A stretch of 64,000 bases of DNA from Entamoeba invadens IP1 (taxonomy: Eukaryota > Evosea > Mastigamoebida > Endamoebidae), in contig NW_004443593.1 of the NCBI RefSeq assembly GCF_000330505.1, positions 35,566 to 99,565 on the forward strand. The letters run 5' to 3'. Position numbers and translations under genes: made by a program. Under the pieces are notes generated by a model, which did no database searches, was not told the origin of the DNA, and saw nothing but the letters and a program-made list of their open reading frames with translations. This document shows positions 12,483-24,367 of this stretch, piece by piece; the stretch's first letter is position 1; every line of letters begins with the position of its first letter.

Positions 12483-14732
12483 TTTGACAATAGAGTAAAA
12501 ATGCTTGTTTTTAAACGTTTTTTAAGATTAAAATATAATATATGTTAAAATTAATTTTTAAAAATAGTATGTAACATGAAAACAATTTTAAAAATTATTC
12601 GAAATATTCCAAATGTAATTAATTTTTAATAAATTATTATAGTTATTTTAATAATAAATTTATAATATAAATAATTTATTTATTTTAAACATGTTTATAT
12701 TCATAATTATTAAAATGAATTGATAACAATGTAATTTTTTAAAAAGAATGTTATTATAAAAAATATTTTTAATAATAAATTAGGTTTTTTATATATTATT
12801 TTGGATATTATTTTGCTCCGAGCCATGTAATCCAATAACAAGTCAAATTGGAAATGCATAATTGAATTCTTGGTGTTTTTGGATATTATTATAATTACAA
12901 AAACAAAAAACTTTGAATTCATCATTGAAAACCAAAATCATAAATTAAATACTTTTTGTCTTGTATAATTTGATATATTTATCAACATTGTTTTCAATTT
13001 ATGTTATAATAAAAATGTAATAAATTTAAAATTATAATTTGACAAACAAATTTGTTTAACACGTTGGAGCTTTGTTTTTTTAGTTTTATATGAAAAAATA
13101 AAAAATTTGGTGTTTTATTAATTATGCCAAGTGCAAAAAATAAAAAATAAAGGAAACCCCCGTTTGAGCTCTTTTGTGGATTATTATCCTTGCGATTTCA
13201 GTATAATTAATATTTAAATGAAAACCAAAATTAATAAGATATTCGAATTATTGTTATTTTTAACCATCTCAGAGTGTTTCATAATAAAAAACAGAATGCT
13301 CAGACGACGAACGTTTGTAATAAACTTTTTGTCTACCACTCATACATTTCATCAACTTGATTCATAATAAATGTATTGAGTGTTTTTTAAAAATCAAATG
13401 AACAAACTCTCACGATGAGATATTGGCTCTTTAATGTACCTTTTTCGACAACTATCGCTAAAATTAAGTATCTTCATCATAATATTCAAGGTTAAAATTA
13501 CTAAAAAAAATCAACACAAATTATTATTGTTCTAACTTTTAGTTTTTAATAATCAGTGGAATCATCTTCATTAAGGACTGATCAGATATTATCGTTTTGA
13601 ATTTTGGAGATTATTCAATTAAAATGTTATTCAAAAATATTTATGTTTTAATGGTTCGGCAAAATAGTATGTTGTGTTTTAATAAAAAAATTTCTGGGAA
13701 AAAACACACAATAAATTCCAACGTGTTAAATAAATATTTTTGGACCAAAAAAATAAAAATTTGTTTTTTATATATACAGTAGTTTAAATGAAAGTCTTAA
13801 TTTGAAAAAGTATATAATTTTAAGGGTTTGGCAAATGTAAAATTTTTGTGAGCTTACTAAAATCAAGACAACTAACAACCATGTAGGTAATTTATAATAT
13901 CCAGCTCATTCATTGTAATATTATTACAAAATAACCTTTCAAGAGCAGTTAATTTTAAACTAAATATAGTTTTTTATATAGCGGTATTTAATGTTTGATC
14001 GGTAGGGTGCGCAATCGTGTGAGTAATTTTTCATTTTTATGAAATCTTTTTTTCATTGTAAAAAATCGTGAAATATGTCATTTTATTTTTTAATTAATAA
14101 AAATTAGCATAAATTGTAAAATCTGCTTTTATATTAAAGTGTAAACAGTATTCGATTAAAAGTAAATAAACTTTCTATTTGTCCCAAAAGTTGATAAAAA
14201 ACAAATAAAAATTAAAAACAACATTTATGATATTTTGTATTTATTAAAAGACAAATTAGAACGATTGAAAGAAAAATAAGATAACAAAATAAATTTTTGT
14301 TATATAACATAATAGATAAAAAATTGACAGCAATTTTTATAATTTGGTATAAACAACACATTGTTTTTTTTCCAACTTTATTGTAAAATTCTTTAAAAAC
14401 AACACAAGCAACTTAACACGTTAGATTTATTTTTGTTTTTTTAATTCTTGAAAAAATAACCAAAATTATATTTTTGCCCAACAAATAACGAAAGATGGAA
14501 AATAGAAAGTTGTTTATCAAATAGTTAAATATACATATATTTAAACTATAATTATTAAGTATTCATATACAATAATAATATATACGATTTTTATTAAAAA
14601 AATTTTACTAAATATTATATGTTCTTTTTTGTTTTATTTTATTTTAAAAAACAAAACAAAAAACAGAATGGATTATAAGACTAATAAAATATATTTCTCG
14701 TTTTTTTAAATTGTGTTTTGAGTTGGAAGTTG
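12483..14732. other. Long A+T-rich intergenic stretch
   Basis: About 2.2 kb with no gene I can support. Short open frames at 12710-12925 and 13597-13782 are low-complexity A+T-rich translations. Confidence 0.6.
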
Positions 14733-15329
14733 TTAAGTTTTTTTTATCATTTTAGTAAACTTTATGTAGTTTTGCTCGCAGACAGCGTGTTGCAGATACA
14801 TTTCAGCAACCTGCTTTCTTGGCGCCTCTTCACTGAAGTTGAATAGTTGCTTGTACTTGTCTGGATCCAGGCCAAGAAATCCGTCGAATAGCCAAAAGAG
14901 GAGGTTGTCTCTGACTGAGAGAACAACGAATGTCTTTATCTTCCCAATCACAAACAATGTCATTCTTTTTTTGATAACTTGAAACAGTTGTTCTGCCATT
15001 GCAGCAACTTTGTTGCCACGTTCACCAACGTTTCCTGTGGCATTTTTTGCGGATCTTATGGTTGCCCAAAAGTCGTCGACCAATTTGTTTGTGCACTCTA
15101 TTTTCGGTTTGTTGATGAATCCCTGAAAAAAAAACCAAGGTGTTTTTATGTCTTGGTTGTTGAACATCTACAAAATCAATAACGACTTTTCCGGTTGTCA
15201 ACTCGACAAGATTGAACCAGAAGCCGACAAGCGCCTCAATGAACGATTTTGCCATCGCTCTGCGTTCCAACAACGACGATTTTTAGTGCATATATTGGCA
15301 AGTCATAATGGAGACTATCCGGCTGGCCT
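14733..15329 (-). pseudogene. Dynamin-family remnant: P-loop joined to C-terminal effector region
   Basis: From the 5' side on the minus strand the reading begins DLPIYALKIVVVGTQSDGK, a dynamin G1/P-loop, then after a one-base frameshift near 15254 continues SFIEALVGFWFNLVELTTG. An apparent 49-nt intron follows, and then about 130 residues resembling the dynamin GTPase-effector region: a long helix (MAEQLFQVIKKR), LFDGFLGLDPDKYKQLF and EEAPRKQVAEMYL. Most of the GTPase domain and the whole middle domain, several hundred residues in a normal dynamin, are missing. A working GTPase is not possible. The intact intron argues against a retroposed copy and for an internal deletion. The family assignment rests on these motifs only. 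Confidence 0.65.
15123..15171 (-). other. Probable 49-nt spliceosomal intron in the dynamin remnant
   Basis: On the minus strand it begins GTAGATGTTC and ends with a run of nine T followed by CAG. Its length is not a multiple of three, and its removal joins the upstream frame (GKVVIDF) to the downstream frame (GFINKPKIECTN) without a stop. The size and polypyrimidine end are typical of Entamoeba introns. Confidence 0.65.
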
Positions 15330-17087
15330 CATGCTTTCGAATATGAATAGAAAGCCCAGAAAAATCAACTGATGAGGCTTTTCAAAAACAAAGTCAGAAA
15401 ATTTAAGGTACAGTAAAGAAAACAAATGTTGTAAACCTGGTATATATCGGTTGTTTCTAAAATAAACGGGAAACTTTTTTAATTTATTTCTAATATCCCG
15501 TTTTTGTATGCATTTATATTTCCGTTATAAATAAATGACTAAATATTCGGGATTGTATCCTATTTTATAGTCTTTTTAGAGAAAAAGTTGTGTGGCAAAA
15601 AAGTTGCAAAAAATGAAACAGGTTTGGTGGAGTTTTTTTTTCCAAAGGATGGCAAAAAAAACAATTTTTTCTTTTAGTCTATAAAAAATAAAAGGGAGAA
15701 TAGTAAAAGTGTTAATAATTAAATTACAAACACCCTTTAAACTTTAAGACACCGTTTAAATGCTATATCAATAGTGTAGTAATAAACATGATAGACACAA
15801 AAAGTGAACGCATTAAAATTGTTTTTTAATAAAAAGATATGAGTGATTTGTATTTTATTGTAATTAAGGACGACTTTGACATTCTTTTGATTCAACAAAA
15901 TACAACAATAAAAACAAAAAGTTTTCGTTTAAATAGATCAATTTGTATATGGTAATAATATTAAAAAATAAAAACAAAGATGGTTAATTGTTAAAATGTC
16001 AATAAAAAGATTATTACAACAATCTCTGTGTGTTTCAACAACTTACGGTCACTAGAGACTATTGTTTTTTTTTGTTGAAGTTATTATAATGTATATAATT
16101 ATATATATATTAACTGTTTTTCAAAACTCTGTACTGGAATGACCCAATTTATTGGACTTATTATTCCTAAATAATTTTTCCTTTGCTTAACCCTCATTTT
16201 TTGTTATAAATATTTACTCGAAAAAAACAAGATAACGAACCTGAGTTTATTTAATTTTACTTGACAAAGAAATTTTGCACCAAAAATTTACTTGAAAAAT
16301 ATAAAAAACAAACTTGGGATAAAAATTTTGATTACCATAACACATTTTTTGCCAAAAAACGTATAATTCAACTTTATAATTCGATGTCTATGTTTATAGA
16401 ATCACCAAGTTGTGTTTTGGATAAAAATAAAAAGTACTAATGAATAAAACAAGTATTGAGAGAAGATAAATCGGTTAAGACTATACGATTGAAAAGTTTT
16501 ATATTTTTGAATTGTTTATTTTATTTTAGACTCTTTTCATTAATAACCTTGATTGTTTAATGTTTCTTTTATGTTATCGATGACTTTTTTAATTGTTGAA
16601 ATAAACAAAAACTTATTATTAATTAAAGTGTTGCATCATTTGATGCAATAATGTCCTTCATCACAACATTAGTTTATTGTTATATTGTCGTTTATCTTGT
16701 GTTTATTTGAAACATGTTGTTTTACTCACGTTTAGTTACACAATGGATCACTAACAAATAACGAACCTGGAAAATAGGGGAATATTTACCCAATATTTGG
16801 GTGATTTCCCGATTTTTTGTTCGATAATTAAAACTGTATTGGTTTTTAAGGGTTTAAAACTGTGTACTGTTGTTGGTTCAACAAACAGGAAAATAAAAAA
16901 TAAAACGAATAAAAAATAGTAAATAATGGGAAATTGGGGTGAAGGGTTTATATAAATTTTGGAAACGGTACAGAGTTTTGAAATACAGTTTACAAGCACA
17001 TAAAAATTAAAAAAAATCAAGGAAAGTTTGTCGATTGTAAAACTCTTGTGTTCAAATGTATAACTGACCTTCTATTTTTGACTTGCA
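15330..17087. other. A+T-rich intergenic stretch
   Basis: No gene seen. A small perfect palindrome (TTGCATCA, TT, TGATGCAA) lies at 16631-16648. The phrase 'taacgaacctg' occurs near 16235 and 16756, which hints at an old repeat. Confidence 0.5.
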
Positions 17088-17266
17088 GTTTTGTGTCATT
17101 TACGCGCACGTTTCCGTGGCCGAGTTTAACGAATAATAAAAATTGAACAAAATGTATTATTCGAAAAGACAAAGTTGAGGTGTGATGCTTGCAAGAGGCA
17201 TTGTTGCTAAAACATATGTTCTCTATGTTTAGTGTCGCGGAAATGTGCGCGTAAACGACACAAAAC
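17088..17266. mobile_element. 179-bp inverted-repeat element (MITE candidate)
   Basis: The left end, GTTTTGTGTCATTTACGCGC (17088 on), is the inverted near-copy of the right end, GCGCGTAAACGACACAAAAC (17247-17266). About 26 of 29 bases match across 17088-17116 and 17238-17266. The ends are much richer in G+C than the surroundings and the interior is non-coding. This fits a miniature transposon, but flanking target duplications are not clear. Confidence 0.65.
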
Positions 17267-17537
17267 GACGATTAATAAGTTGTGTGTTAATTCACGACGT
17301 ATTCTCGAATTTAAAAAAGTCAAGAAATGAATTGATTCATAAATCTTAGTTGTTTTTGTTATAATGTCTTATTATAATATTACTAAGATCTTTGCAAAAA
17401 AATGTCGTCAGAAATGTAAACGGTTTTTTCAGTTATTTTTAAAAAAACAAATTGCAATACTTATTTTTTTAACAGCAAAAGATTTTTTATAAAACAAAAA
17501 AATACCGTCATTATTCGATCATACTTAAGGGATTCAT

Positions 17538-18480
17538 GAGGATTGTTAATTTTTCTGAGGATGGTAAATATCTTAAACATAATTTCTTTCAATTTAGATT
17601 TTTTTTGCCTAAGATCAAATTATATTTTGAAATATGTGATTTTCTTTAAAAATGCTATTTATGGATTTTTTGAAAGATGATTCTTTCAGTTGATTTTTAC
17701 AAAAAATTAATCTATTTCTATTTTTTGATTTACCACTTGACTAACCTTGGTTTAAATGAAAACATTTGACAGACATTTAAATTATCGAAAAAGTCGATTT
17801 TTTAATCAAAATCACAAAACAAATTAATCAAACAATTTTTAATCTTTTTCACAAAAAATACAATTTATTATAAATCAATTCATGATATTTCAAACAATAA
17901 AAATTGATAGCAAATAACGTATTAATAACGTATACTCTATGCGATAACAATTTATGTATTTGCGCAAATTCAAAACGCGAGGTTTTGAAGATCGATAAAA
18001 CAATGATTGATAAATAAACAAATTTTTAAAATAAAATCATTTTTGATTTAAACGGTTTTATTTATATTTCAAAACATATACACACAAGAAATATATGTTT
18101 ATATTATTTTTTATACAATATCAATTCTCAATAGAAATGTGTTCAATTTATTAATCAATTTTATATATTATTTGGCGTTTTTGTTGTGTTTTGACGATTT
18201 TTGATATAATCAATTATCAAAACCCACTTTATAATAATTCTTTGAAAATACAATGTTAAATATAGATTTTAAAATCAATAGTGGCAGTGCTATAAATATC
18301 TCTGATGATGGTAAGTCGTGTAACAAACAGACATTATCAACACAGACTTAAACATCTAAAAAGTGAAATGACGTGTTCCCATATTTAAAAATAGTAACTT
18401 ACTCAATATACATTTCAGACAGATGTAAAAGTGTAAACTTTCTATTTCTGTCATCCTCAGAAAATAATTGCCATCCTCAG
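17538..18480. mobile_element. Non-coding element with CTGAGGATGG-type inverted ends
   Basis: Left end 17538-17568 (GAGGATTGTTAATTTTTCTG, then AGGATGGTAAA) is matched in inverted orientation by 18450-18480, where two copies of ATCCTCAG are spaced as in the left end. A third, partial copy of the same end lies at 50606-50660. The interior, about 880 bp, has no open frame and looks like a non-autonomous DNA transposon. Related ATCCTCAG words occur at 20708-20775. Confidence 0.6.
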
Positions 18481-18783
18481 AACTGTAAATCTGTTTAAAA
18501 CACAAGTTAATATCAAAATGAAACAATCATATTAAAATATACACAACATGATTAACTTTGTTATTATAATAAATTTGAATAATTGCATAAATTACAAAAA
18601 TATTTATAAATTTGTTATTTTAAAATCACATTTTTAGAAAATCAGTGTTTTCGACTTTTTCAATTTTCATTTTGATAAAAAAACAATTATCAATTTAAAT
18701 GTAAATTTTAATTATTGTGTTATAAAGACGGATTCGGAAATAATTTCAATAAGTATATAATCATAATATGAACAAGTTTAATA

Positions 18784-20480
18784 AACTGTATTTCAAAAGT
18801 AAGTACTACCGCTAAAAATTGAGAAACTATTATTAGCTGTTTTCCCGTTTTATTGTTATTAAAGACTTTGTTTTATTATTTATCTTTTTAAAAAAAACAA
18901 AAAACGGTACCGACTTTTTTGACCTAAAAAAACAAACAAATTATATTATTTTCGTAATTTTTCGGGCATTTGTCGAAACGTTGGGAAGTCTTTTGCAATT
19001 TTTCTAAGACAGTTATTTCTTTTCGAGTCAAAATAATGAAAACAATTTGAATACATATAAAAAAACAAACAAACATCCTCTGAAGACGAACAAAGAAATG
19101 ATAAAACGAGTTCAAAAAGAAAAAAATAAAAAAAATTGATAACGGATTAAAGCAAGTGTCCGATAAATTCGCCGTTGTTTTCCTTGCACAATTCAAACCT
19201 TTTTGGAATCGACATTATGTAGTTATCAATTGTCTCAAGAGGTATTGAATCCCAAGCCCTTTCAAGAGCCTCTTTGAGTTCTTCAATGTTCTCGAAGATT
19301 TCCTTTTCTTTTCTTACTAAGGTGTCCAAGTATTGCCATAAGTGTTCAATTGGGCTGAGGTCGGGGCTATTTGCAGGCCATTCTTTCAGTAGTCGAACCA
19401 TGAGCTTCGGGTCCAAGCCTTCAAACCATTCAATTGTGTTTTTCGCTGTGTGGGGTCTTGCACCATCTTGTTGAAACACCATCCCGTGTTTGTACACCTT
19501 CTTCGCGTTTTCAAACACTCTTGATTCGGCCAACATTTTTTGATAGTTTACCGCGTTCAGTGTTCCGTCGACGAAAACGAGTTTTGACTTGAAATGACGC
19601 CCAATTGCTGCCCACACCATCACACCCCGATTGAACTTGGGAGTTGGCACAAACGCCTCCTTATCAAGATCTCCACGTCTTCTCCAAACATATTTTCCGT
19701 CAGAGTATAAACAAAAACGACTCTCGTCGGAAATGAGAGTGTTTTTGGTCCACGTCAAAATACGCTTTGCGTTTGCCAGCTGTTTTTTTAACAAAATAAG
19801 TCTTTTTGTTATGTGTAATGGTTTCAGAGCCGGCATTTTTTTCTGCTTTGCAAACACAAATTTGTTCTCTTTTCTAAGACGATAGACACTTGAAAGAGAA
19901 ACTTTAACATCGTTGGAAACCATAAGACAAGAAGAAGATGGGTTAGTTAATGTTCGTGTGACAACACTTTGAGCAACATTAACACTGATGTTTTTTGGTC
20001 TTCCCATCTTCTTTGGCTTTGTCTCCTCTCCCCTTTTGATACTAGCTATTTTTGTTTTGGAAACTCCACAAAGCAGTTGGATCTCGCGATATGACAGTCC
20101 TCTTTCCAAAGCCATCTTGACCCTCTCATTCTTCCCTTCTTGCTCGCGTTCATAACTTTTTCTTGGTTTAGACATGATTATTTAGTTTTTTTTGTTATTC
20201 AAATTGTTTTGGGTTTCAAAATTAATGTTTCTAACTTTTCGGCAAAATCGATTATTTTGTCAAGTCTTTTTTTCGTTGAAGAAAGTTATTTAGAAATTTG
20301 GAGGGAAAAATAATGCGAATATTTTGTTTGTTCGAGAAAAGATAAAAGTGGAAGACAGTTATTTGAAAAATAAGACAAAGAAAAATGAATAAAAAACAGA
20401 GGTAAAAGAAAAGAAAAAAAATGGGTTGTTTATTTAGCAAATATTGGGGTAATTTCGGTACCGACTTTTGGAAAACAGTT
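18784..20480 (-). mobile_element. Mariner/Tc1-type transposon
   Basis: The element is 1697 bp, flanked on both sides by TA. Its imperfect inverted ends are AACTGTATTTCAAAAGT at the left and ACTTTTGGAAAACAGTT at the right. A second GGTACCGACTTTT motif lies inside each end (near 18905 and 20458). It carries one transposase gene in a long open frame, and is the best candidate for a recently active element in the window. Confidence 0.85.
19147..20175 (-). CDS. Mariner/Tc1 transposase, 342 aa, uninterrupted
   Basis: The N-terminal third has helix-turn-helix character (GLSYREIQLLCGVSKTKI and a second unit ending SSVYRLRKENKF), joined by a basic linker with GRPKN. The catalytic DDE domain shows the three expected acidic positions: ISDESRF, FQQDGARPHTA and WPANSPDLSPIEHLW. 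By my count 39 residues separate the second Asp from the Glu, longer than the 34 of Tc1. The length fits the family and there is no stop or frameshift, unlike every other transposase here. It would bind the terminal repeats and move the element by cut and paste into TA. Confidence 0.93.
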   Translation of the reverse strand: MSKPRKSYEREQEGKNERVKMALERGLSYREIQLLCGVSKTKIASIKRGEETKPKKMGRPKNISVNVAQSVVTRTLTNPSSSCLMVSNDVKVSLSSVYRLRKENKFVFAKQKKMPALKPLHITKRLILLKKQLANAKRILTWTKNTLISDESRFCLYSDGKYVWRRRGDLDKEAFVPTPKFNRGVMVWAAIGRHFKSKLVFVDGTLNAVNYQKMLAESRVFENAKKVYKHGMVFQQDGARPHTAKNTIEWFEGLDPKLMVRLLKEWPANSPDLSPIEHLWQYLDTLVRKEKEIFENIEELKEALERAWDSIPLETIDNYIMSIPKRFELCKENNGEFIGHLL

Positions 20481-21254
20481 TACATGTTTTGTTATTTCCC
20501 GTCTCAAGTTCGCGAGATATAATTATTGTTTTTGTTTACTGATTATTGTGGCGATTTTTTGATTGTATTTAATCTTTTGGCATTTATGACAAATTATTAC
20601 CATTATTTAAAATTTGGACTTTGACTCGAAATATTAAGTGTAAATTATAACTTGAGTTATGAAAGTGGGCCTTATGTAGAACTGAACCTTATGGATTTGA
20701 TTTTTGTATCCTCAGAAAAATATTTTTTAATAAGGATAGCTTTAATCCTGAGGATACACCTTATCCTCAAGAAACCCTTTAGACAAAAAATTTTATTATG
20801 GCAAAAATTACCAATTATATTGTCTGACCTATTCCATAGACTTTTCAAAAATGAAAATTCATGAGAAAGAAATTTTACTAGTAAAAATTATAATATCGGA
20901 TATTAACAATGGATAGTTTTAATTTTTGAATTTATATAATAATGAAACAATTAAATATAGTTTAAAACATTTTAAACTAAATGACAAAAACAACTATATG
21001 TTTATTCTATACTTACATACATACAAACAACACAAAAATGTTTTATAAATCAAAAATACAATTTAAAAAAAAGCTAATATACAGACCCAACTACTTTATT
21101 ATTAGAAAACAAACAAAACTTTTGTTTAAAATATTATTTTAAAACATTAACCTTACGAAGTGAAAACTGGATAAAAAATATCAAGTTCGTTTTTTTAAAA
21201 ATAAGTCACTTTTTCTATTTTTACGTTTTGAACTATATAGAACTTTATATAAAA
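20481..21254. other. Intergenic stretch with ATCCTCAG words
   Basis: 20708-20775 contains several inverted and direct copies of ATCCTCAG/CTGAGGAT, shared with the element at 17538-18480, so it may be a degraded relative. The 70-codon frame at 20652-20864 spans these and is not a credible gene. Confidence 0.45.
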
Positions 21255-23137
21255 ATGACGAGCTAATTTTTTTTGCCAAACGAAAATGACATTGACGAGT
21301 ATGACAGCTGCTCTGAAGATGCAATTTATAGTGACGATAATAGTGAAGACCACTTAAATTATGAAAGTACTGAATAATTAAATCAAATTCTCATGACTCA
21401 ACTTCAACAAGAACAACAACTGAAAGTGTATAACACACAAAACACTCTATTACAAGATTATAATCAACAAACACAAGAACAACAAGTAAGAAATACATTA
21501 GTTCCCCATTCGTGTAATGACCCAAATTGTTTGAAATGTTGGCAGGAATTACCTTTTCAGGATGTTGATATTGGAGAGAGTTGTTTCTTTCATGACAAAT
21601 CCGCCAAACCAAAAAATGATAATATAGAAAGAGAAATTGATTCTTTTAACATTTTTTTTGATGCTAATTGTCTTCAAATTATTACTAATAATACCAACAA
21701 ATATGCATCTTTCAAATTTTTGCGATCCTGGAAAAATGCCACACAAAAAAAAATGAATGCTTTTCTTTCTGTTGCGATAAAGGAGGGGATCAACGATGAT
21801 GTCAAGAAACCAATACACGAATTGTATACTACAGAGGCATCTCCATTTTATCTTGCAATGTTTTGTGAATACCGACTAAAGCTATTATTTCAAAACATTC
21901 ATTTTGATGATAAAATAACAAGAGAAGAACGAAAAATTAAAACAAAAAGAAAGGATGTTGCCATCAATGAACTGTTTGATTTGATAAATTTCAACTTTCA
22001 AACATCTATGATTGTTGGGAAGAATGTGGTTATTGATGAAATGATGTGTCCATTTTATGGAAGATGTCCATTTAAAGTTTATATGCCTGCAAAACCAGAT
22101 CGTTATGGTATAAAAACATACGCTGTTGTGGATTGTTACACAACTTATGTTTCAAAACTTAAATTGTATTGTGGTTCAGAATTCTCACAAAAAGTGACAC
22201 CAAAATTAACTACAACTATTCCAGTTTTTTACGGCCCATCAAAAAGACCAACTATTATTGAATTGAACAGTTTCGAAAAAAAGCCAAAAAAGAAAAGGGT
22301 AAAAGTACTCCTATTTCAATAACAGTTCTAAGCTTGATGGAACATTTGTTTGGGGAAAACAGAGTTTTGTGTTGTGATAACTTTTTCGGAACGTGTGATT
22401 TACTTCAAGAATTGATGAAACATAAAGTTTATTTTATTGGGACGGTTCGGCAAATACGTTTCAAAATTTGCAAAAAGATTCAGGAAAATTTGGAAGACCG
22501 ATGTGTTCTTTTTCGTCATTCAAATTTAAAATGGTTCATGTTGGGTTTCAAAGAAAAGGAAAGTAAACAACGAATTTGTTTTGTAACAACAAAAAATCAG
22601 AAAACTACAATTGATATAAATACGAGAATTCCACAAACGATATTTGAGTATAACAAAATGAAAGGGGGGTAGATATGGTTGATAAAATCTGTTCATCTCA
22701 TACAACAAGAAGGATTTCGAGAAGGTGGACAGTCTCTTATTTTTGGTTTTTGTTGGATTTATGTGTGCATAATGCTTTCGTGATGTGGAAAATAAAACAC
22801 CAAGATGCAGATAAACGAAATTTCATCAACAACCTGTGTTTTCAAATGGCCAGCCCATATAAGACTTAAAAACAGAGAAAAAATGACAATGAAAAGGGAA
22901 ACCAAACTAAGACAAATTGGATTCGATATTCAACTCCCCGGACCTCCAAAGATTTTGTATTTGACAAGTTCTGGCAAAAAACAGTCTGGGTGGTGTAAAA
23001 CATGTAAAGCTAAAGGTATTTCTGTAAAAACATATTCTGTGTGTCACGTTTGCAGCAAAAATATACCAATTTGGACATGTGGTAAGTGTGGAAATTGGGT
23101 TTATAGAAACTGTTTCAATTGTATGAAAACTAAATGA
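21255..23137 (+). pseudogene. PiggyBac-type transposase pseudogene
   Basis: An acidic N-terminus (NDIDEYDSCSEDAIYSDD) is followed in frame by a TAA at 21375-21377, then the DDE_Tnp_1_7 core: VVIDEMMCPFYGRCPFKVY, KPDRYGIKTYAVVD and CCDNFFGTCDLLQELM. A frameshift at a G6 run then splits the third acidic motif (MKGG / VDMVDK, near 22668). The end is a cysteine-rich zinc-binding domain (CKTC, CHVC, CGKCGNW, CFNC) typical of piggyBac. Further frameshifts lie near 22295 and 22860. PiggyBac elements are reported from E. invadens. I did not find convincing terminal repeats or TTAA flanks. Confidence 0.88.
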
Positions 23138-23314
23138 TATTATGTTTTTGAATTTGTTTTTAATTGTTCTAAAAATATAATCGATCTCGATAAATTTTAT
23201 CCAGATTTCACCTTCCCACAAAAAAAGTTGATTCAGTTGACTTGCTAAGGTTAAAATATTTGTTTTTGTGAAACAATAATAATAAAACACAAATGAATTA
23301 ATTTATTAGGATAA

Positions 23315-23547
23315 TCTGATACAGCTCTCTTTGAATCCTTTGCTAGAAAGGTTAATAACTGGTTATTGAACACCAACAGTATGATACAAGAGGTATACCA
23401 AATTTGTATAACTTGTGAAACTAGCTAAAAGACGGTGAATATGTTGATGTATTCTTTGGCCGAGACAATTACGACAATGAACAAGACACGGCAGAGCGAA
23501 TCAACCAAATCAATTTAATTAAAAAGATTGATAATTTGTTTTTATAG
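23315..23547 (+). pseudogene. Unknown protein, C-terminal fragment
   Basis: Two frames joined by a small shift near 23418-23425 look coding: TALFESFARKVNNWLLNTNS through ICITCETS, then DGEYVDVFFGRDNYDNEQD to KKIDNLFL, ending in TAG at 23545-23547. Composition and codon use differ from the surrounding A+T-rich DNA. Upstream the frame closes at once, so this is the 3' remnant of a larger gene. I do not recognise the family. Confidence 0.45.
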
Positions 23548-24367
23548 TATGGCCTCAAAAATTATAAATTTATAATAAATTAACCATTTTAATGTTATAT
23601 CAATCAGAAAAATAAATATTGAAACTTAAGTATTTTACTTGTTTTTTATTCAAAAAAAACATTTGACGTGTTTGCCATGTTTTTCCAAGTGCCCATTCTT
23701 ATTTATCGCCAAACTCTTTATTTCATTGGGCAGTATTCAAATCTATATGTTTCTTCGCTAATAATACACTCTTAATATTGTGTTGGTGTGGTATGAGAAC
23801 TTTAAAACTACTGATGATCATATTAAAAAAATGGGTAAATTAGGACTACGATTAAAAAGTGGTGTTTGTATGTAAAAAAAAACATTATCATAATTTAAGA
23901 TAGTTATTAATAAAAACAATATTTATTAGTATTAATTTATTAAAATTACTAAAAATACAAATTAATTAGAAATAATTAGAAATCCAATTTAAAATTTCAA
24001 AGCTATTCCAATTAATAAAATATACACGAAGTTGATATTGTATAATGATTAGTTTATTTGTGAGTCTTTTATCACACACTCAAGCTACATTTGTCATGTC
24101 ATTTTATTTCACTGAATCCGTCACATTCGTTGTCATACAAAATTGTGTTAACTTTAGGAACTTTTCTAGTCATTTCAAGACTTCAAAACAATCGTGATAT
24201 TTAATACCAACAACAATATGTGTGTATTTTTTACATTAGAATTTATGAATAATTTATAATAACTTATAAATTATCTCTTTGTAGTAAAGTGCATCGACGC
24301 GAGTGTTACATTATTTTTTATAACAAAGGAATTAATAAACATTTAAAGCTTTTCTTACTGTCAATAT
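23548..24367. other. A+T-rich intergenic stretch
   Basis: No gene or repeat identified. Confidence 0.55.

Noticed and set aside
16751..17020. 89-codon minus-strand frame with hydrophobic stretch
   Set aside because: Phe/Ile/Leu-rich translation of A+T-rich DNA, with no family feature or supporting context.
20252..20440. Short hydrophobic frame near the mariner end
   Set aside because: Lies inside the mariner's terminal non-coding region.
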